A stretch of 64,000 bases of DNA from Phycisphaerales bacterium. Its GTDB lineage: Bacteria > Planctomycetota > Phycisphaerae > Sedimentisphaerales > Anaerobacaceae. A program made the position numbers and the translations under genes. The stretch spans positions 65,109 to 129,108 of the forward strand of contig PLLP01000023.1 in the NCBI GenBank assembly GCA_003141315.1, in the 5' to 3' direction. The notes beneath the pieces are model-generated. The model had not been told where the DNA came from, made no database searches, and worked only from the letters and a program-made list of their open reading frames with translations. Below, piece by piece: positions 1 to 9,023 of this stretch; the first letter of the stretch is position 1, and every line of letters starts with the position of its first letter.

Positions 1-2
1 AG

Positions 3-962
3 CTGTTATTTGGAGTTTCTTCTTTTGCATGGGCATGGCTTGTGCCCGCTGCGATGGTAATTGGCGCAAATGCATCTGTTTGGAAGCAATTAAACCGTGT
101 ATTTATAGCCCATACCTACATTGGAGTCATTGCCGTCTGCTTTGCTATTATAAATTTGTCCAAACTGTCCATATACGAATCCAGTCACGCCGGTGCATCA
201 CTTGCCACTTTATATGCAACAGGTTTCCTGCTGATGACCTGGCACGAGCAGGCAAAAAATGTAAGATTTATCTCAATTATATCAGTGTTGCTGATGGGCG
301 CCGGAGCGGCGTTGATGGCCTCTCGGCATACTCTTGTCATAATAGCGTATAACCTCATATCCGCAGGTGGAATGTATATAGCATATTTTCAAGGCCGCGT
401 ACGAAGGATTAACGCCGTCATCAAGCTGGCTTTTGCATCTATTTTTTTGATAATTCTAATAACAGTTTTGAGTAATTGCACGTGGTCATACTTTTTGGAT
501 ATGCGAATCGCACATTTTAGGGAGAAACTTCAGTCGCAGCACAGCGACCGAATGCTGTTATGGCAGGATTTTGTCGAGGAAACCAGCGTATCAGACGCCG
601 TTGTTGGGAAAGGGGTATTCGGCACTTATGAGGGCTGGGCTTACGAGTGGATGGAAGGCGATGACCGTATGAATATCGAGTGCGGATACCTCCAGATAGT
701 TCTTAAAGGCGGAATCGTGATGCTTGCGTTATTTCTCGCTTTAACCGTTCCTGCTGCCATTTTAGGTATATTTTACTCCAATAATTTTTTGGGCAGAGTT
801 TGCGGCCTGGTGGTTCTCGGACGATTAGTGGATATGTTCCCGTACGGCGTCCCAGAGGCAGATATCAGTTATGTGTTTTTCTGGCTGGCTGTCGGCGCAT
901 GCTGGAATAAGAATTTAAGGCGATTGCCCGACTTCAGCTTCGCTGATTATAGCTGCAAATAA
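3..962 (+). CDS. O-antigen polymerase/ligase-like membrane protein (5' partial)
   Basis: The reading frame is open to the left window edge, so the N-terminus is missing; a GTG at 42 is only an internal candidate start. The visible part has several hydrophobic spans. A polar stretch (SQHSDRMLLWQDFVEE, then VVGKGVFGTYEG and a CGYLQIVLKGG segment) resembles the long periplasmic loop and following helix of the Wzy/WaaL O-antigen polymerase-ligase superfamily. Proteins of that family join undecaprenyl-linked glycan units in the inner membrane. Position at the head of a run of glycosyltransferases on the same strand supports a role in polymerising or transferring this glycan. Polymerase and ligase cannot be told apart from sequence alone. 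Confidence 0.7.
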   Translation: MLFGVSSFAWAWLVPAAMVIGANASVWKQLNRVFIAHTYIGVIAVCFAIINLSKLSIYESSHAGASLATLYATGFLLMTWHEQAKNVRFISIISVLLMGAGAALMASRHTLVIIAYNLISAGGMYIAYFQGRVRRINAVIKLAFASIFLIILITVLSNCTWSYFLDMRIAHFREKLQSQHSDRMLLWQDFVEETSVSDAVVGKGVFGTYEGWAYEWMEGDDRMNIECGYLQIVLKGGIVMLALFLALTVPAAILGIFYSNNFLGRVCGLVVLGRLVDMFPYGVPEADISYVFFWLAVGACWNKNLRRLPDFSFADYSCK

Positions 963-1014
963 GCTGCAACAAAACCTTGCAGAAAAAACAAATTATAATA
1001 ACAAGAAGATTTTT

Positions 1015-2289
1015 ATGAAAATCCTTTGGTTCACCCATATTCCTATGCCGGCTGTGAACAGGCATACAAGATACCCTGTCATTGGAACCGGCCACTGGAT
1101 GCCTTCTCTGCTCACGAAGCTTTCCGGCCAAAATGGGATTGAGCTTGGTGTAGCGACAGCATCTCCCGGATTTGCCGATATGAATTTTCGAGATGAAGGC
1201 GTTGAGTATTTCGTAGCAGGACAGGGAAAACGGAAACCTGTGTTCTGTTTCACAGACCTCGATGCCCGGAAAAGCAATATCAGCAAATGTGTTCACATCA
1301 TAGAAAAGTGGAAACCCGATTTAGTACATATCCACGGCACAGAAAGATTTTACGGCTTGTTGAGCGCCAAAGGCTATATTAATGTGCCAACTATTATCTC
1401 AATTCAGGGTTTGCTGGGACCCTGTTCTCAATGGTCGAATTTTTTCGGCGCTCTTTCGCATTGGGAAATTATAAAAAGTCATCGTTTTATTGCGCTACTG
1501 GCCGGCAGGGGTCTTATTTTGAATTACCAAAAATTCAAAAAAGATGCAAAGCGGGAATTGGATATCATTTCCGGCAACGACACTTTTGCAGGAAGAACGC
1601 TTTGGGACCAGGCACATATTCGAAGTATAAATCCTGATGCATCATATTTCCATGTCGGGGAAATCTTACGCGAGTCTTTTTACAAAGCAAACTGGAGTTT
1701 AAGCAAATGCGACCGGCATAGCATCATCTTCACCAATGCCGGACATCCAATGCGAGGGGTAGAGACACTGCTTGAAGCTATAAGAATACTGCGAAATGAA
1801 TTCCCGGACACAACTCTGCGCATAGCAGGAAACATTAGCCAAAGAGGCGGTTATGGCCGCTTCGTGCGAAGACGTATCGAGCAGATAGGACTTGGAAACT
1901 GCGTAAACTTACTTGGGTATATAGACGCCGAAACAATGGCAGGCAAATTATGCAAGTCGCATGTATTTGCCATCTCCTCATACATAGAAAACAGTCCAAA
2001 TAGTCTTTGTGAAGCTATGCTGGTGGGTATGCCCTGTGCAGCAAGTTATGCTGGTGGAATACCGAGCTTGGTAGAAGAAGGGAAAACCGGCCTTTTCTTT
2101 CCTCCCGGAGATGCGGCAGTCCTGGCAGGCAAAATCCGGCAAATCTTCCTCGATGACGACCTTGCTGTCCGGCTTGGCTCGCAGGCAAGGCTCGAAGCTA
2201 TGAAACGACACTCACCCGAACAGGTTGTTAATCAACTCCTGACGGCTTACAGAAAAGTAATTGCAAATCATTCGATGCAAGGTTCGTAA
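1015..2289 (+). CDS. GT4 family glycosyltransferase
   Basis: A 424-residue GT-B fold retaining glycosyltransferase. The N-terminal half starts with MKILWFTHIPMP, a typical first beta strand. The C-terminal nucleotide-sugar domain contains an FTNAGHPMRGVETLLEA segment and the E-x7-E motif ENSPNSLCE followed by AMLVGMPCAAS. Such cytoplasmic enzymes add a sugar from an NDP- or GDP-donor to a lipid-linked glycan. Donor and acceptor cannot be read from the sequence. It lies 52 nt after the polymerase-like gene and is probably co-transcribed. The stop is followed in the same frame by an acyltransferase remnant. Confidence 0.88.
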   Translation: MKILWFTHIPMPAVNRHTRYPVIGTGHWMPSLLTKLSGQNGIELGVATASPGFADMNFRDEGVEYFVAGQGKRKPVFCFTDLDARKSNISKCVHIIEKWKPDLVHIHGTERFYGLLSAKGYINVPTIISIQGLLGPCSQWSNFFGALSHWEIIKSHRFIALLAGRGLILNYQKFKKDAKRELDIISGNDTFAGRTLWDQAHIRSINPDASYFHVGEILRESFYKANWSLSKCDRHSIIFTNAGHPMRGVETLLEAIRILRNEFPDTTLRIAGNISQRGGYGRFVRRRIEQIGLGNCVNLLGYIDAETMAGKLCKSHVFAISSYIENSPNSLCEAMLVGMPCAASYAGGIPSLVEEGKTGLFFPPGDAAVLAGKIRQIFLDDDLAVRLGSQARLEAMKRHSPEQVVNQLLTAYRKVIANHSMQGS

Positions 2290-2481
2290 GAAGGCCTCGC
2301 AGGAAACATCGGTTCAGTGCGTATAGGCCCGCACGCATTTGTCGGTGCAAATTGTGTGATTCTAAAAAATACCACGATTGGCGAAGACGCAGTTGTGGGG
2401 GCAGGCAGTGTTGTCACCAGGGACGTTCCGGCCGGTGAAATTTGGGCGGGTGCGCCTGCGAAATTCATACGCAAGGTTTAA
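2290..2481 (+). pseudogene. Remnant of a hexapeptide-repeat acyltransferase (C-terminal end)
   Basis: Directly after the glycosyltransferase stop, the same frame encodes about 63 residues with left-handed beta-helix repeats (IGPHAFVGANCVIL, then IGEDAVVGAGSVVTRDVPAG) and the terminal signature WAGAPAKFIRKV. This is the C-terminus of a LbH-type O-acetyltransferase such as those decorating capsular sugars. The family is usually 150-220 residues, so most of the protein is missing and only a GTG at 2317 could start it. I read it as the stump left by a deletion that joined the upstream glycosyltransferase to the acyltransferase tail. Confidence 0.7.
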
Positions 2482-2484
2482 ATT

Positions 2485-3768
2485 ATGTGCGCGACAGGTT
2501 CTTCAACTGAAATAGAAAAGAAAGATGCCCGGCATTTGCCCGGTTATCCCGGCGATTCACGAATGCGGGTTATGCTGGTTACCCAAACGAGCTTTCCTAA
2601 CTGGTTCGCTTCAGCGGACAGGATACACAAATATGCCATAGGATTGAAAGAGGCCGGTGCGGCGCCATTCGTTGTCGGATTTTGCAGCGGCAATTCTTCT
2701 GAAAACCAGACCGGCTGGAATCATACCGAAGACGGGATACCCTATATAAATTTGCCCATGCCTTGCCGATGTGAATCTTCTACGCCCGCGAGGTATCGTT
2801 TCCTGAGAAGAAAGCTCGCAGCTATGTTCGATGATTTTCTCGCGAAAGAAAAGGTTGATGTCTTATTTCACTATCAGGATTCACATTTCATCTCCAGCCC
2901 GCTAATCAATATTTGCAGAAAAAATAACATACCGTATGTGGGCGAACTCAACGAATTGCTGCCCGCACAGGGCTACAAAGGTATGTACCTGAGCCCCTGG
3001 TTTTGGGACCGCCAATACTATCTTTGCCATACACTAAAACGGATAAGCGGGGTCGTTGCCATTTCATCTTTTTTAGAGAACTATCTGCAAAAGCGGCAAA
3101 TCCCCGTCATTCGAGTTCCCGCTCTGGGCATGGATAAGGCGGATTGTCTGCCGGCCAAACCCAATTGCAAAAACCGAAATGACATTTTTACTGTTGTCTA
3201 TACCGGTCTGTTAGCTCCGAGGGATATTCCTCTTACCTTATTGGAAAGCGTGCGGCGTGCAGTCCGGCTTGGTGTGCCGATGAAGCTGCTGATAATAGGC
3301 ATCGCAGACCATCTTAAATCAGGTCGTGTCGCCAAGAAAATCGTTGCTGACGATTCACTTTTGTCTTCGCACGTTAAGTTCACAGGCTGGGTTTCTGATT
3401 CAGAACTAAAACTCCAGATGGCAGAGGCGAATGCAATGGTCCTTGTCCGTGAGGATTCCAAACAAACGCGTGCGTGTTTTCCCACGAGATTGCCGCAGTA
3501 TTTTCTTGCCGGCAAACCGGTAATCCTTTCTGCTGTCGGTGATATGCCCTTGTATTTTACCCATAAGCAAAACGCCTGGCTGGTGCCGGGTGGTAATCAT
3601 CCGCAAGAGATTGCGGAGGCCTTTCATTATCTCTGGCAGCATCCGGCAGAGGCTGATGCAATTGGACAGCACGGCCGTGAGACAGCGCTTACGCAATTTA
3701 GCTGCAAGCTGCACGGCAAACGGCTCTACGATTTTTTTACTACCCTGTCAGAGAAAGCCAGACGGTAA
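2485..3768 (+). CDS. GT4-like glycosyltransferase
   Basis: A 427-residue protein with two Rossmann-like halves. The likely structural N-terminus is MRVMLVTQTSF, so the real start may be the ATG at 2563. The annotated ATG at 2485 adds about 26 unstructured residues but has an AAGG a few bases upstream. The second half begins with FTVVYTGLLAPRDIPLTLLE and contains VKFTGWVSDSELKLQMAEA, as in GT4 enzymes. The usual E-x7-E loop is replaced by a divergent VREDSKQTRACFPTRLPQYF-like stretch, so it may belong to a GT4 side branch. It lies 3 nt after the acyltransferase remnant in the glycan operon. Confidence 0.82.
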   Translation: MCATGSSTEIEKKDARHLPGYPGDSRMRVMLVTQTSFPNWFASADRIHKYAIGLKEAGAAPFVVGFCSGNSSENQTGWNHTEDGIPYINLPMPCRCESSTPARYRFLRRKLAAMFDDFLAKEKVDVLFHYQDSHFISSPLINICRKNNIPYVGELNELLPAQGYKGMYLSPWFWDRQYYLCHTLKRISGVVAISSFLENYLQKRQIPVIRVPALGMDKADCLPAKPNCKNRNDIFTVVYTGLLAPRDIPLTLLESVRRAVRLGVPMKLLIIGIADHLKSGRVAKKIVADDSLLSSHVKFTGWVSDSELKLQMAEANAMVLVREDSKQTRACFPTRLPQYFLAGKPVILSAVGDMPLYFTHKQNAWLVPGGNHPQEIAEAFHYLWQHPAEADAIGQHGRETALTQFSCKLHGKRLYDFFTTLSEKARR

Positions 3769-3823
3769 TCCCATTTTTCCGGAAGGCATATAATATTTTG
3801 TTATAAATTCAGGAGAATATGCA

Positions 3824-4690
3824 ATGTTAGCCTTTTCTAATATCAGCCAAAAAACTGTTTTAGGAAAACTTCTTCGGCTTCCTCTGAGGTTATTGCCGCC
3901 AGAGATGCCGGTAATAATATTGCAGGGCAAATTAAAAGGGAAAAAGTGGATTGCCGGGTCATACAAGCACAGCTGCTGGCTTGGATGCTATGAATTTTAT
4001 AATCAGCGTTTTGTCACCAGCGTCGTTAAGCCGGGAACCGTTTTCTTTGACCTCGGTGCGAACGTGGGGTTTTATACATTGCTCGCATCTGTCCTTGTCG
4101 GCGAAAAGGGACAGGTATTCGCATTTGAGCCATTGCCCAGGAATTTGAATTATCTCGAACGCCACCTGCGATTCAACAATGTAAAAAACGTCACCGTCAT
4201 AAAGGCAGCGGTTTCCGACCATTCAGGAAAGACCATTTTTTATGATATGGGCGAAGAAGGCGGTGGCGGCCAAATATCCTCGGCATTTAACAGTAAAGAT
4301 AATGCAAATAATACAGGCAATCAAACGCCTTGCAAGGCTACACTCCCCATCGATTTGGTCCAGCTTGACAGCCTTGTCCTCGAAGGGAAATTGCCCGAAC
4401 CGGATTATATGAAGATAGATGTAGAGGGCGCAGAAGCCGATGTTCTTATGGGGTCGCAGACCATTCTGAAGACAAAACATCCGATAATTTTTCTTTCCAC
4501 TCATAACAGCGAAGTCCATCACAGGTGCCTGCGCATTCTGGATAATCTCGGCTACAAATGCGAACCACTATTCGACAAAGACCTGGATACCTGCAAGGAA
4601 CTGGTCGCTGCGTATAACAAACCAGGCAATCCTTCGATAGAAAATGGTATGCTCGCTGAATCCGCACCATCTGTCAGCAGTATTGTATAA
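3824..4690 (+). CDS. FkbM family methyltransferase
   Basis: A 288-residue SAM-dependent methyltransferase. Motif I is FFDLGANVGFYT at about residues 74-85, followed by the acidic ribose-binding region FAFEPLPRN and the characteristic KIDVEGAE near residue 190. FkbM-type enzymes O-methylate hydroxyl groups; in polysaccharide loci they usually methylate sugar residues. A purine-rich AGGAGAAT precedes the ATG at the right distance. It sits between glycosyltransferase genes on the same strand, so sugar O-methylation of the locus product is the best inference. The substrate is unknown. Confidence 0.88.
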   Translation: MLAFSNISQKTVLGKLLRLPLRLLPPEMPVIILQGKLKGKKWIAGSYKHSCWLGCYEFYNQRFVTSVVKPGTVFFDLGANVGFYTLLASVLVGEKGQVFAFEPLPRNLNYLERHLRFNNVKNVTVIKAAVSDHSGKTIFYDMGEEGGGGQISSAFNSKDNANNTGNQTPCKATLPIDLVQLDSLVLEGKLPEPDYMKIDVEGAEADVLMGSQTILKTKHPIIFLSTHNSEVHHRCLRILDNLGYKCEPLFDKDLDTCKELVAAYNKPGNPSIENGMLAESAPSVSSIV

Positions 4691-4764
4691 GAGCGCCGTC
4701 GGCACAATAAGGAATTTAAAAGTTTCGACTTAAATATCCTTTATCTAAAAACAGGAATAGAAAA

Positions 4765-5883
4765 ATGAAAACGCTTCTATTTTTCGGTTTCGATAACGAG
4801 ATTGGTCTTACGTATCACTTCGTTGACTGGGTGAACGCCCTGGGGAAGGCTTCGAACGGCAAACTAAAAATTATATTCCTTACGTTAAAGAAAGAACAAA
4901 ATCAGGGGTTGCACGAAAAATTAAAAAAAATTCAATCGATTGATGTTGTCGTTATGGATAAACCCGACGATTTGGAGGGTCTCGAATTCCTCAAAGATGT
5001 GAACATTGTTCACTGCCAGGGATTCAGGCAGGCGGCACAATCACTCAAAATAAGGAAGAAAAACAAATTTCAATTTAAAATAGTTATGTCTTTACATTCC
5101 TTCAGGAACAGCAACTGGTACAAGCATATCTATGCAAATTTAGTGTCATTTCTTTATGTAAACAAGATAGACGTCATTAATTTTCTAAGTCACAGCGCAA
5201 AAAATGAGTTCCTGAAACATAATATTTTTTACAGGCCTTCCAATCGTTCTTTTGTATTTCCTTTGGGATGCAACGAAGATGATTTCACAAGAGAAGAGCC
5301 AATTGAAGAGATGCCGTTTTATGACGAGATGGAAAGAGCCAGGAAAAACATCATATATCTGGCGGGATTTTCAAGGGGAAAACAGCACCTATGGCTCCTG
5401 AAAACAATAAAGGATATCTTAATCAAAGAAGATGCGAAACTATGGCTGTTCGGCGGCGACGCCGGCCAGCGAGAAAAAACAAAACGATACGTTGATGAAA
5501 ACGGGCTTGCACAATATGTGCGGATGCCGGGCAGAGTCGATAGAAAGTATATTCCTTCCATTCTCAGGCGGATGAATTTTGCCGTTTGCACATCCAAATC
5601 GGAAAATTCGCCTCACGCAATTATGGAGCCGATGTTTTCGGGTATCCCGGTCGTCACATTCGATATTGGAACAGCAAGTTACCTGATAAGAGATTTTTCA
5701 AACGGCTTTGTTATCAGGGGAAGGACAGAAAAGGAAAATTTCAGGAAAGCGGTGGAATTTTTATTAAGAAATAAGGAGGTTTCAGAATCGATGGGCAGAA
5801 ATAATAAAGAAATTGCTCATCGCTCGTTAACGTGGAACACAACAGCGGATAACTGCGTAAATATGTATCTTGGAATAATATGA
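4765..5883 (+). CDS. GT4 family glycosyltransferase
   Basis: A 372-residue GT-B glycosyltransferase. The C-terminal domain opens with IIYLAGFSRGKQHLWLLKTI and carries the donor-binding E-x7-E motif ENSPHAIME followed by PMFSGIPVVTFD. The N-terminal acceptor domain is lysine-rich and contains LSHSAKNEFLKHN, typical of the interdomain region. Its stop overlaps the next glycosyltransferase start as ATGA, indicating translational coupling. The specific sugar transferred cannot be inferred. Confidence 0.88.
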   Translation: MKTLLFFGFDNEIGLTYHFVDWVNALGKASNGKLKIIFLTLKKEQNQGLHEKLKKIQSIDVVVMDKPDDLEGLEFLKDVNIVHCQGFRQAAQSLKIRKKNKFQFKIVMSLHSFRNSNWYKHIYANLVSFLYVNKIDVINFLSHSAKNEFLKHNIFYRPSNRSFVFPLGCNEDDFTREEPIEEMPFYDEMERARKNIIYLAGFSRGKQHLWLLKTIKDILIKEDAKLWLFGGDAGQREKTKRYVDENGLAQYVRMPGRVDRKYIPSILRRMNFAVCTSKSENSPHAIMEPMFSGIPVVTFDIGTASYLIRDFSNGFVIRGRTEKENFRKAVEFLLRNKEVSESMGRNNKEIAHRSLTWNTTADNCVNMYLGII

Positions 5884-7031
5884 AAAAATACACAATAGCT
5901 GTAAATGCTCTTTCAGCCCTTCAGGGAGGCGGCCAGGTCTATATCTCCAACCTTCTGCGTTATGCAGATAAGTTTCCGGAGATTAAGGTATATATTTTTG
6001 CCTCGCCGCAGCTTGCCCCTCTTTATGATTTTCACGGCGTCGAAATAATACCATGCAGCAGCTCGACCAAAGATGTGGTGGTTCGCACCCTTTGGGAGAA
6101 ATTCAGGCTTCCCCATCTTTTACGAAAATTGAAAGCTGATATCGTGTTTTGTCCCGGCGGCACAATAAATTTTACGCCGCCCGCTGATTGCCTTACAGCC
6201 GTCACATTTCAGAATATGCTCATTTTCGACAATCGTACCCGCCGCAGATACTCATCGCCTTACGTACGGTTCAGACTTGCCCTGCTGGAGAAAATATCAC
6301 GAAGCACTTTCGAAAAGGCAAATTTAGTTATATTTATTTCCGAACATGGAAAGAAAGTAGTCGATGAGAAAGTCCCTGACAGGAAAGGGTTATCGATAGT
6401 AATACCCCACGGAGTAGAAGAGAGGTTCCTCAGCTGCAGGGACAAAAATATACCACGATTGAAACAATTACCCGACGGGCAATATTTACTTTACGTATCT
6501 TATCTCGATGTTATTAAGGCGCAAATTGAAGTTGTTCACGCCTATAACACCTTGTGCCAGAAACGGTACACGACGGAGAAACTCCTCCTCGTTGGTACGA
6601 ATCACAACGCATACAGTAAGCTTCTTAAAAAAGAAATTGAACAACTCGGCCTGCAGGATAAGGTTATCCTTACCGGCCCAATTCCGCATTCTGATATGCC
6701 GTCCGTATATCACCACGCAAAAGCGCACATTTTCGCATCGCGATGTGAAAACTGTCCTAATATAGTCTTGGAAAGCCTCGGTTCGGGTCGCCCGCTTTTT
6801 CTGTCCGGTAGAGCCCCGATGCCGGAACTGGCGGGAGATGCTGCGGTTTATTTTGAGCCTAATAATCCCGATGAGCTTGCTGGTTTGCTGCTGCAAAATC
6901 TTGACAAGCAGCAATGGATGAAAGAAATGGGCGAAAAGGCTTTTGAAAGGTCTTCTCTGTATAGCTGGGAGAAAACCGCAAAAGAAACTTTCAACGCATT
7001 CAAAGATTTGATTGAAACAAAAAAGCCCTGA
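5880..7031 (+). CDS. GT4 family glycosyltransferase
   Basis: A 383-residue GT-B glycosyltransferase beginning MKKYTIAVNALSALQGGGQVY, where the glycine-rich loop fits the first Rossmann unit of a GT4 enzyme. The second domain has YLLYVSYLDVIKAQIEVVHA and the E-x7-E motif ENCPNIVLE followed by SLGSGRPLFLS. The start overlaps the previous gene by 4 nt (ATGA). The 3' end runs to within 22 nt of the most plausible asparagine synthetase start. It is probably one of several sequential transferases building the repeat unit. Confidence 0.88.
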   Translation: MKKYTIAVNALSALQGGGQVYISNLLRYADKFPEIKVYIFASPQLAPLYDFHGVEIIPCSSSTKDVVVRTLWEKFRLPHLLRKLKADIVFCPGGTINFTPPADCLTAVTFQNMLIFDNRTRRRYSSPYVRFRLALLEKISRSTFEKANLVIFISEHGKKVVDEKVPDRKGLSIVIPHGVEERFLSCRDKNIPRLKQLPDGQYLLYVSYLDVIKAQIEVVHAYNTLCQKRYTTEKLLLVGTNHNAYSKLLKKEIEQLGLQDKVILTGPIPHSDMPSVYHHAKAHIFASRCENCPNIVLESLGSGRPLFLSGRAPMPELAGDAAVYFEPNNPDELAGLLLQNLDKQQWMKEMGEKAFERSSLYSWEKTAKETFNAFKDLIETKKP

Positions 7032-7053
7032 TATATTAAAGGAGTGTCTGGTA

Positions 7054-8994
7054 ATGTGCGGAATTGCCGGTATAGTTTATCCTCGAATTAAACGTATAGA
7101 CGAACTCCGTCAAAAAATTCGGCAGATGGGGCTGTGGCAGTTTCATCGCGGCCCGGATGAGTGGGGCGAATGGATTCGAGATGGAGTTGCTCTCGGGCAC
7201 AATCGCCTTTCAATCATAGATGTCGAGTACGGCAAACAGCCGATGGCTTCGTATGATGGCCAAGTCCAGGTAATTTTCAACGGCGAAATTTACAATTTTC
7301 AGCTGCTCTGGAAAGAATTAACCGGCAGAGGATACCAATTCAGAACGGACCATTCGGATACGGAAGTTATTGTCCATGGTTACTGCGAATGGGGCACGGG
7401 TGTTTTTGAACGGCTGGAAGGCATGTTCGCAATCGCCATCTGGGATAATAAAAAGCAACAGCTTATTTTAGCAAGAGACAGGGCGGGCATAAAACCTTTG
7501 TATTATTCGCAGCTGCCTGAAAACGGAATAGTTTTTGCGAGCGAACCCAAGACCATCCTTGCAAGCGGTCTGGTCAAGGCGGAACTAAGAACCACATCGC
7601 TTGTGGATTATTTTATGTTTCGAGCATCAAGAGACCCTTACACTTTATTTGAAGGCATCTCAAAATTTCCGGCAGGATGCTGGAGCATTTATAAACACAA
7701 TTGCGGCCTGCAGCAGCCGGTTCGTTTCTGGCAGCCGGAAGTGAAACCGACAAAATATTCACTGGCAGAAGCTAAAGAGCAAATTGTTCAGCAGCTCGAT
7801 GCCGCGGTGCTGTCGCATAGTGTTGCTGATGTGCCGATGGGTTTGTTTTTGTCCGGCGGAGTGGATTCCAGTTTAATTGCCGCACTTTCAAGCAAACATA
7901 ACAAGCTGGATGCCTTTACTATCGGAACGGATAGTCCCTACGATGAAATTCCTTATGCCGTAAAGGTGGCTAATCATCTTGGCCTTACTTTGCATACACG
8001 CAAAGTCACAGCTAAAGATTTTTTAGATAAATTCGACGACTGGATGTATTTCAACGATGACCCGGTTTCCGACCCTTCAGCGCTGGCACTGATGGTGCTG
8101 GCGGAATACGCACGAGAGCATGGAATGAAGGTTATGCTCGCAGGCGAAGGCGCTGACGAGCTTTTCGGCGGCTACAATTCCTATCTGCGTTATGCTGCTT
8201 TTAATCGGATAGCCAAAATACCATTTGCACCCCTATTAGGTAAATTGCTGGCAAATGCCCCCCATACGCGAAACGCGGATTATCTCAATACGCTGGGCAA
8301 TCTGCATTTTATGGGTACCGCTCATACGACCAACTTCCAAACGAGGAGGTCATTACTCAAGGGCGAACTGCTCAGCACAATCGAACAAATGGAACAAACC
8401 GGATTTTCGGAACGAATAGAAGGCGCAGGCAAAATACGTGAGGCTATGCTATTTGACCAGATTGTGCGGCTGCCTAACGATTCGCTGCCGCGAACCGACC
8501 GGGCAACAATGGGTGTCGCACTGGAAACACGGGTTCCTTTTTTGGATACCGGAGTGATAAATTTAGCCAACAGCCTTCCCGACAAGTGGTGTATCAATCT
8601 GGGCCAGCGCAGCGGCAAGTGGCTGCTGAAACGTATCCTCTCAGAGCTGGTTCCGCCGGAAATAGTGTATCGGCCAAAGCGAGGGTTTGATTTGCCCTTG
8701 ACAGGATGGCTGGCTGATGATTTTCAGGATATCATTATTCATTATTTAGCGGAGGAGGCTGTTCCCGGTATTGAGTATAACTTTGTGCGACAAATATATA
8801 ATACACGCCCCAACATAGAACCTGTTTTGGTATCTTTGCTGTGGTCGTGGCTGGTGCTCGAAAAATGGTACCGTCTGTGGATACTCGGACAAGTTCAGCT
8901 TTACCGACCCAAATTAGCTAGAAATGACCTGGCGTATAATCAATTATTGCTCAGAAGTGAAGGTAATCGTTCTGTTGTATCAACAAAACACTGA
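7054..8994 (+). CDS. asnB: Asparagine synthetase-like glutamine amidotransferase
   Basis: I chose the ATG at 7054 because class II amidotransferases need Cys at position 2 (MCGIAGIV); it has AAAGGAG about 11 nt upstream. The 646-residue protein has an N-terminal glutaminase domain (HRGPDEWGEW, GHNRLSIID, FNGEIYNF) and a C-terminal synthetase domain with the PP-loop SGGVDSS near residue 267. Later motifs are GEGADELFGGY and PRTDRATMGVALETRVPFLD. Family members make asparagine from aspartate and glutamine, but copies inside glycan loci are thought to amidate uronic acid carboxylates. Given the uronate C5-epimerase nearby, the second role is my preferred inference. Confidence 0.9.
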   Translation: MCGIAGIVYPRIKRIDELRQKIRQMGLWQFHRGPDEWGEWIRDGVALGHNRLSIIDVEYGKQPMASYDGQVQVIFNGEIYNFQLLWKELTGRGYQFRTDHSDTEVIVHGYCEWGTGVFERLEGMFAIAIWDNKKQQLILARDRAGIKPLYYSQLPENGIVFASEPKTILASGLVKAELRTTSLVDYFMFRASRDPYTLFEGISKFPAGCWSIYKHNCGLQQPVRFWQPEVKPTKYSLAEAKEQIVQQLDAAVLSHSVADVPMGLFLSGGVDSSLIAALSSKHNKLDAFTIGTDSPYDEIPYAVKVANHLGLTLHTRKVTAKDFLDKFDDWMYFNDDPVSDPSALALMVLAEYAREHGMKVMLAGEGADELFGGYNSYLRYAAFNRIAKIPFAPLLGKLLANAPHTRNADYLNTLGNLHFMGTAHTTNFQTRRSLLKGELLSTIEQMEQTGFSERIEGAGKIREAMLFDQIVRLPNDSLPRTDRATMGVALETRVPFLDTGVINLANSLPDKWCINLGQRSGKWLLKRILSELVPPEIVYRPKRGFDLPLTGWLADDFQDIIIHYLAEEAVPGIEYNFVRQIYNTRPNIEPVLVSLLWSWLVLEKWYRLWILGQVQLYRPKLARNDLAYNQLLLRSEGNRSVVSTKH

Positions 8995-9023
8995 TTTGTT
9001 AATTATAGCCGAATTACAAGTCT

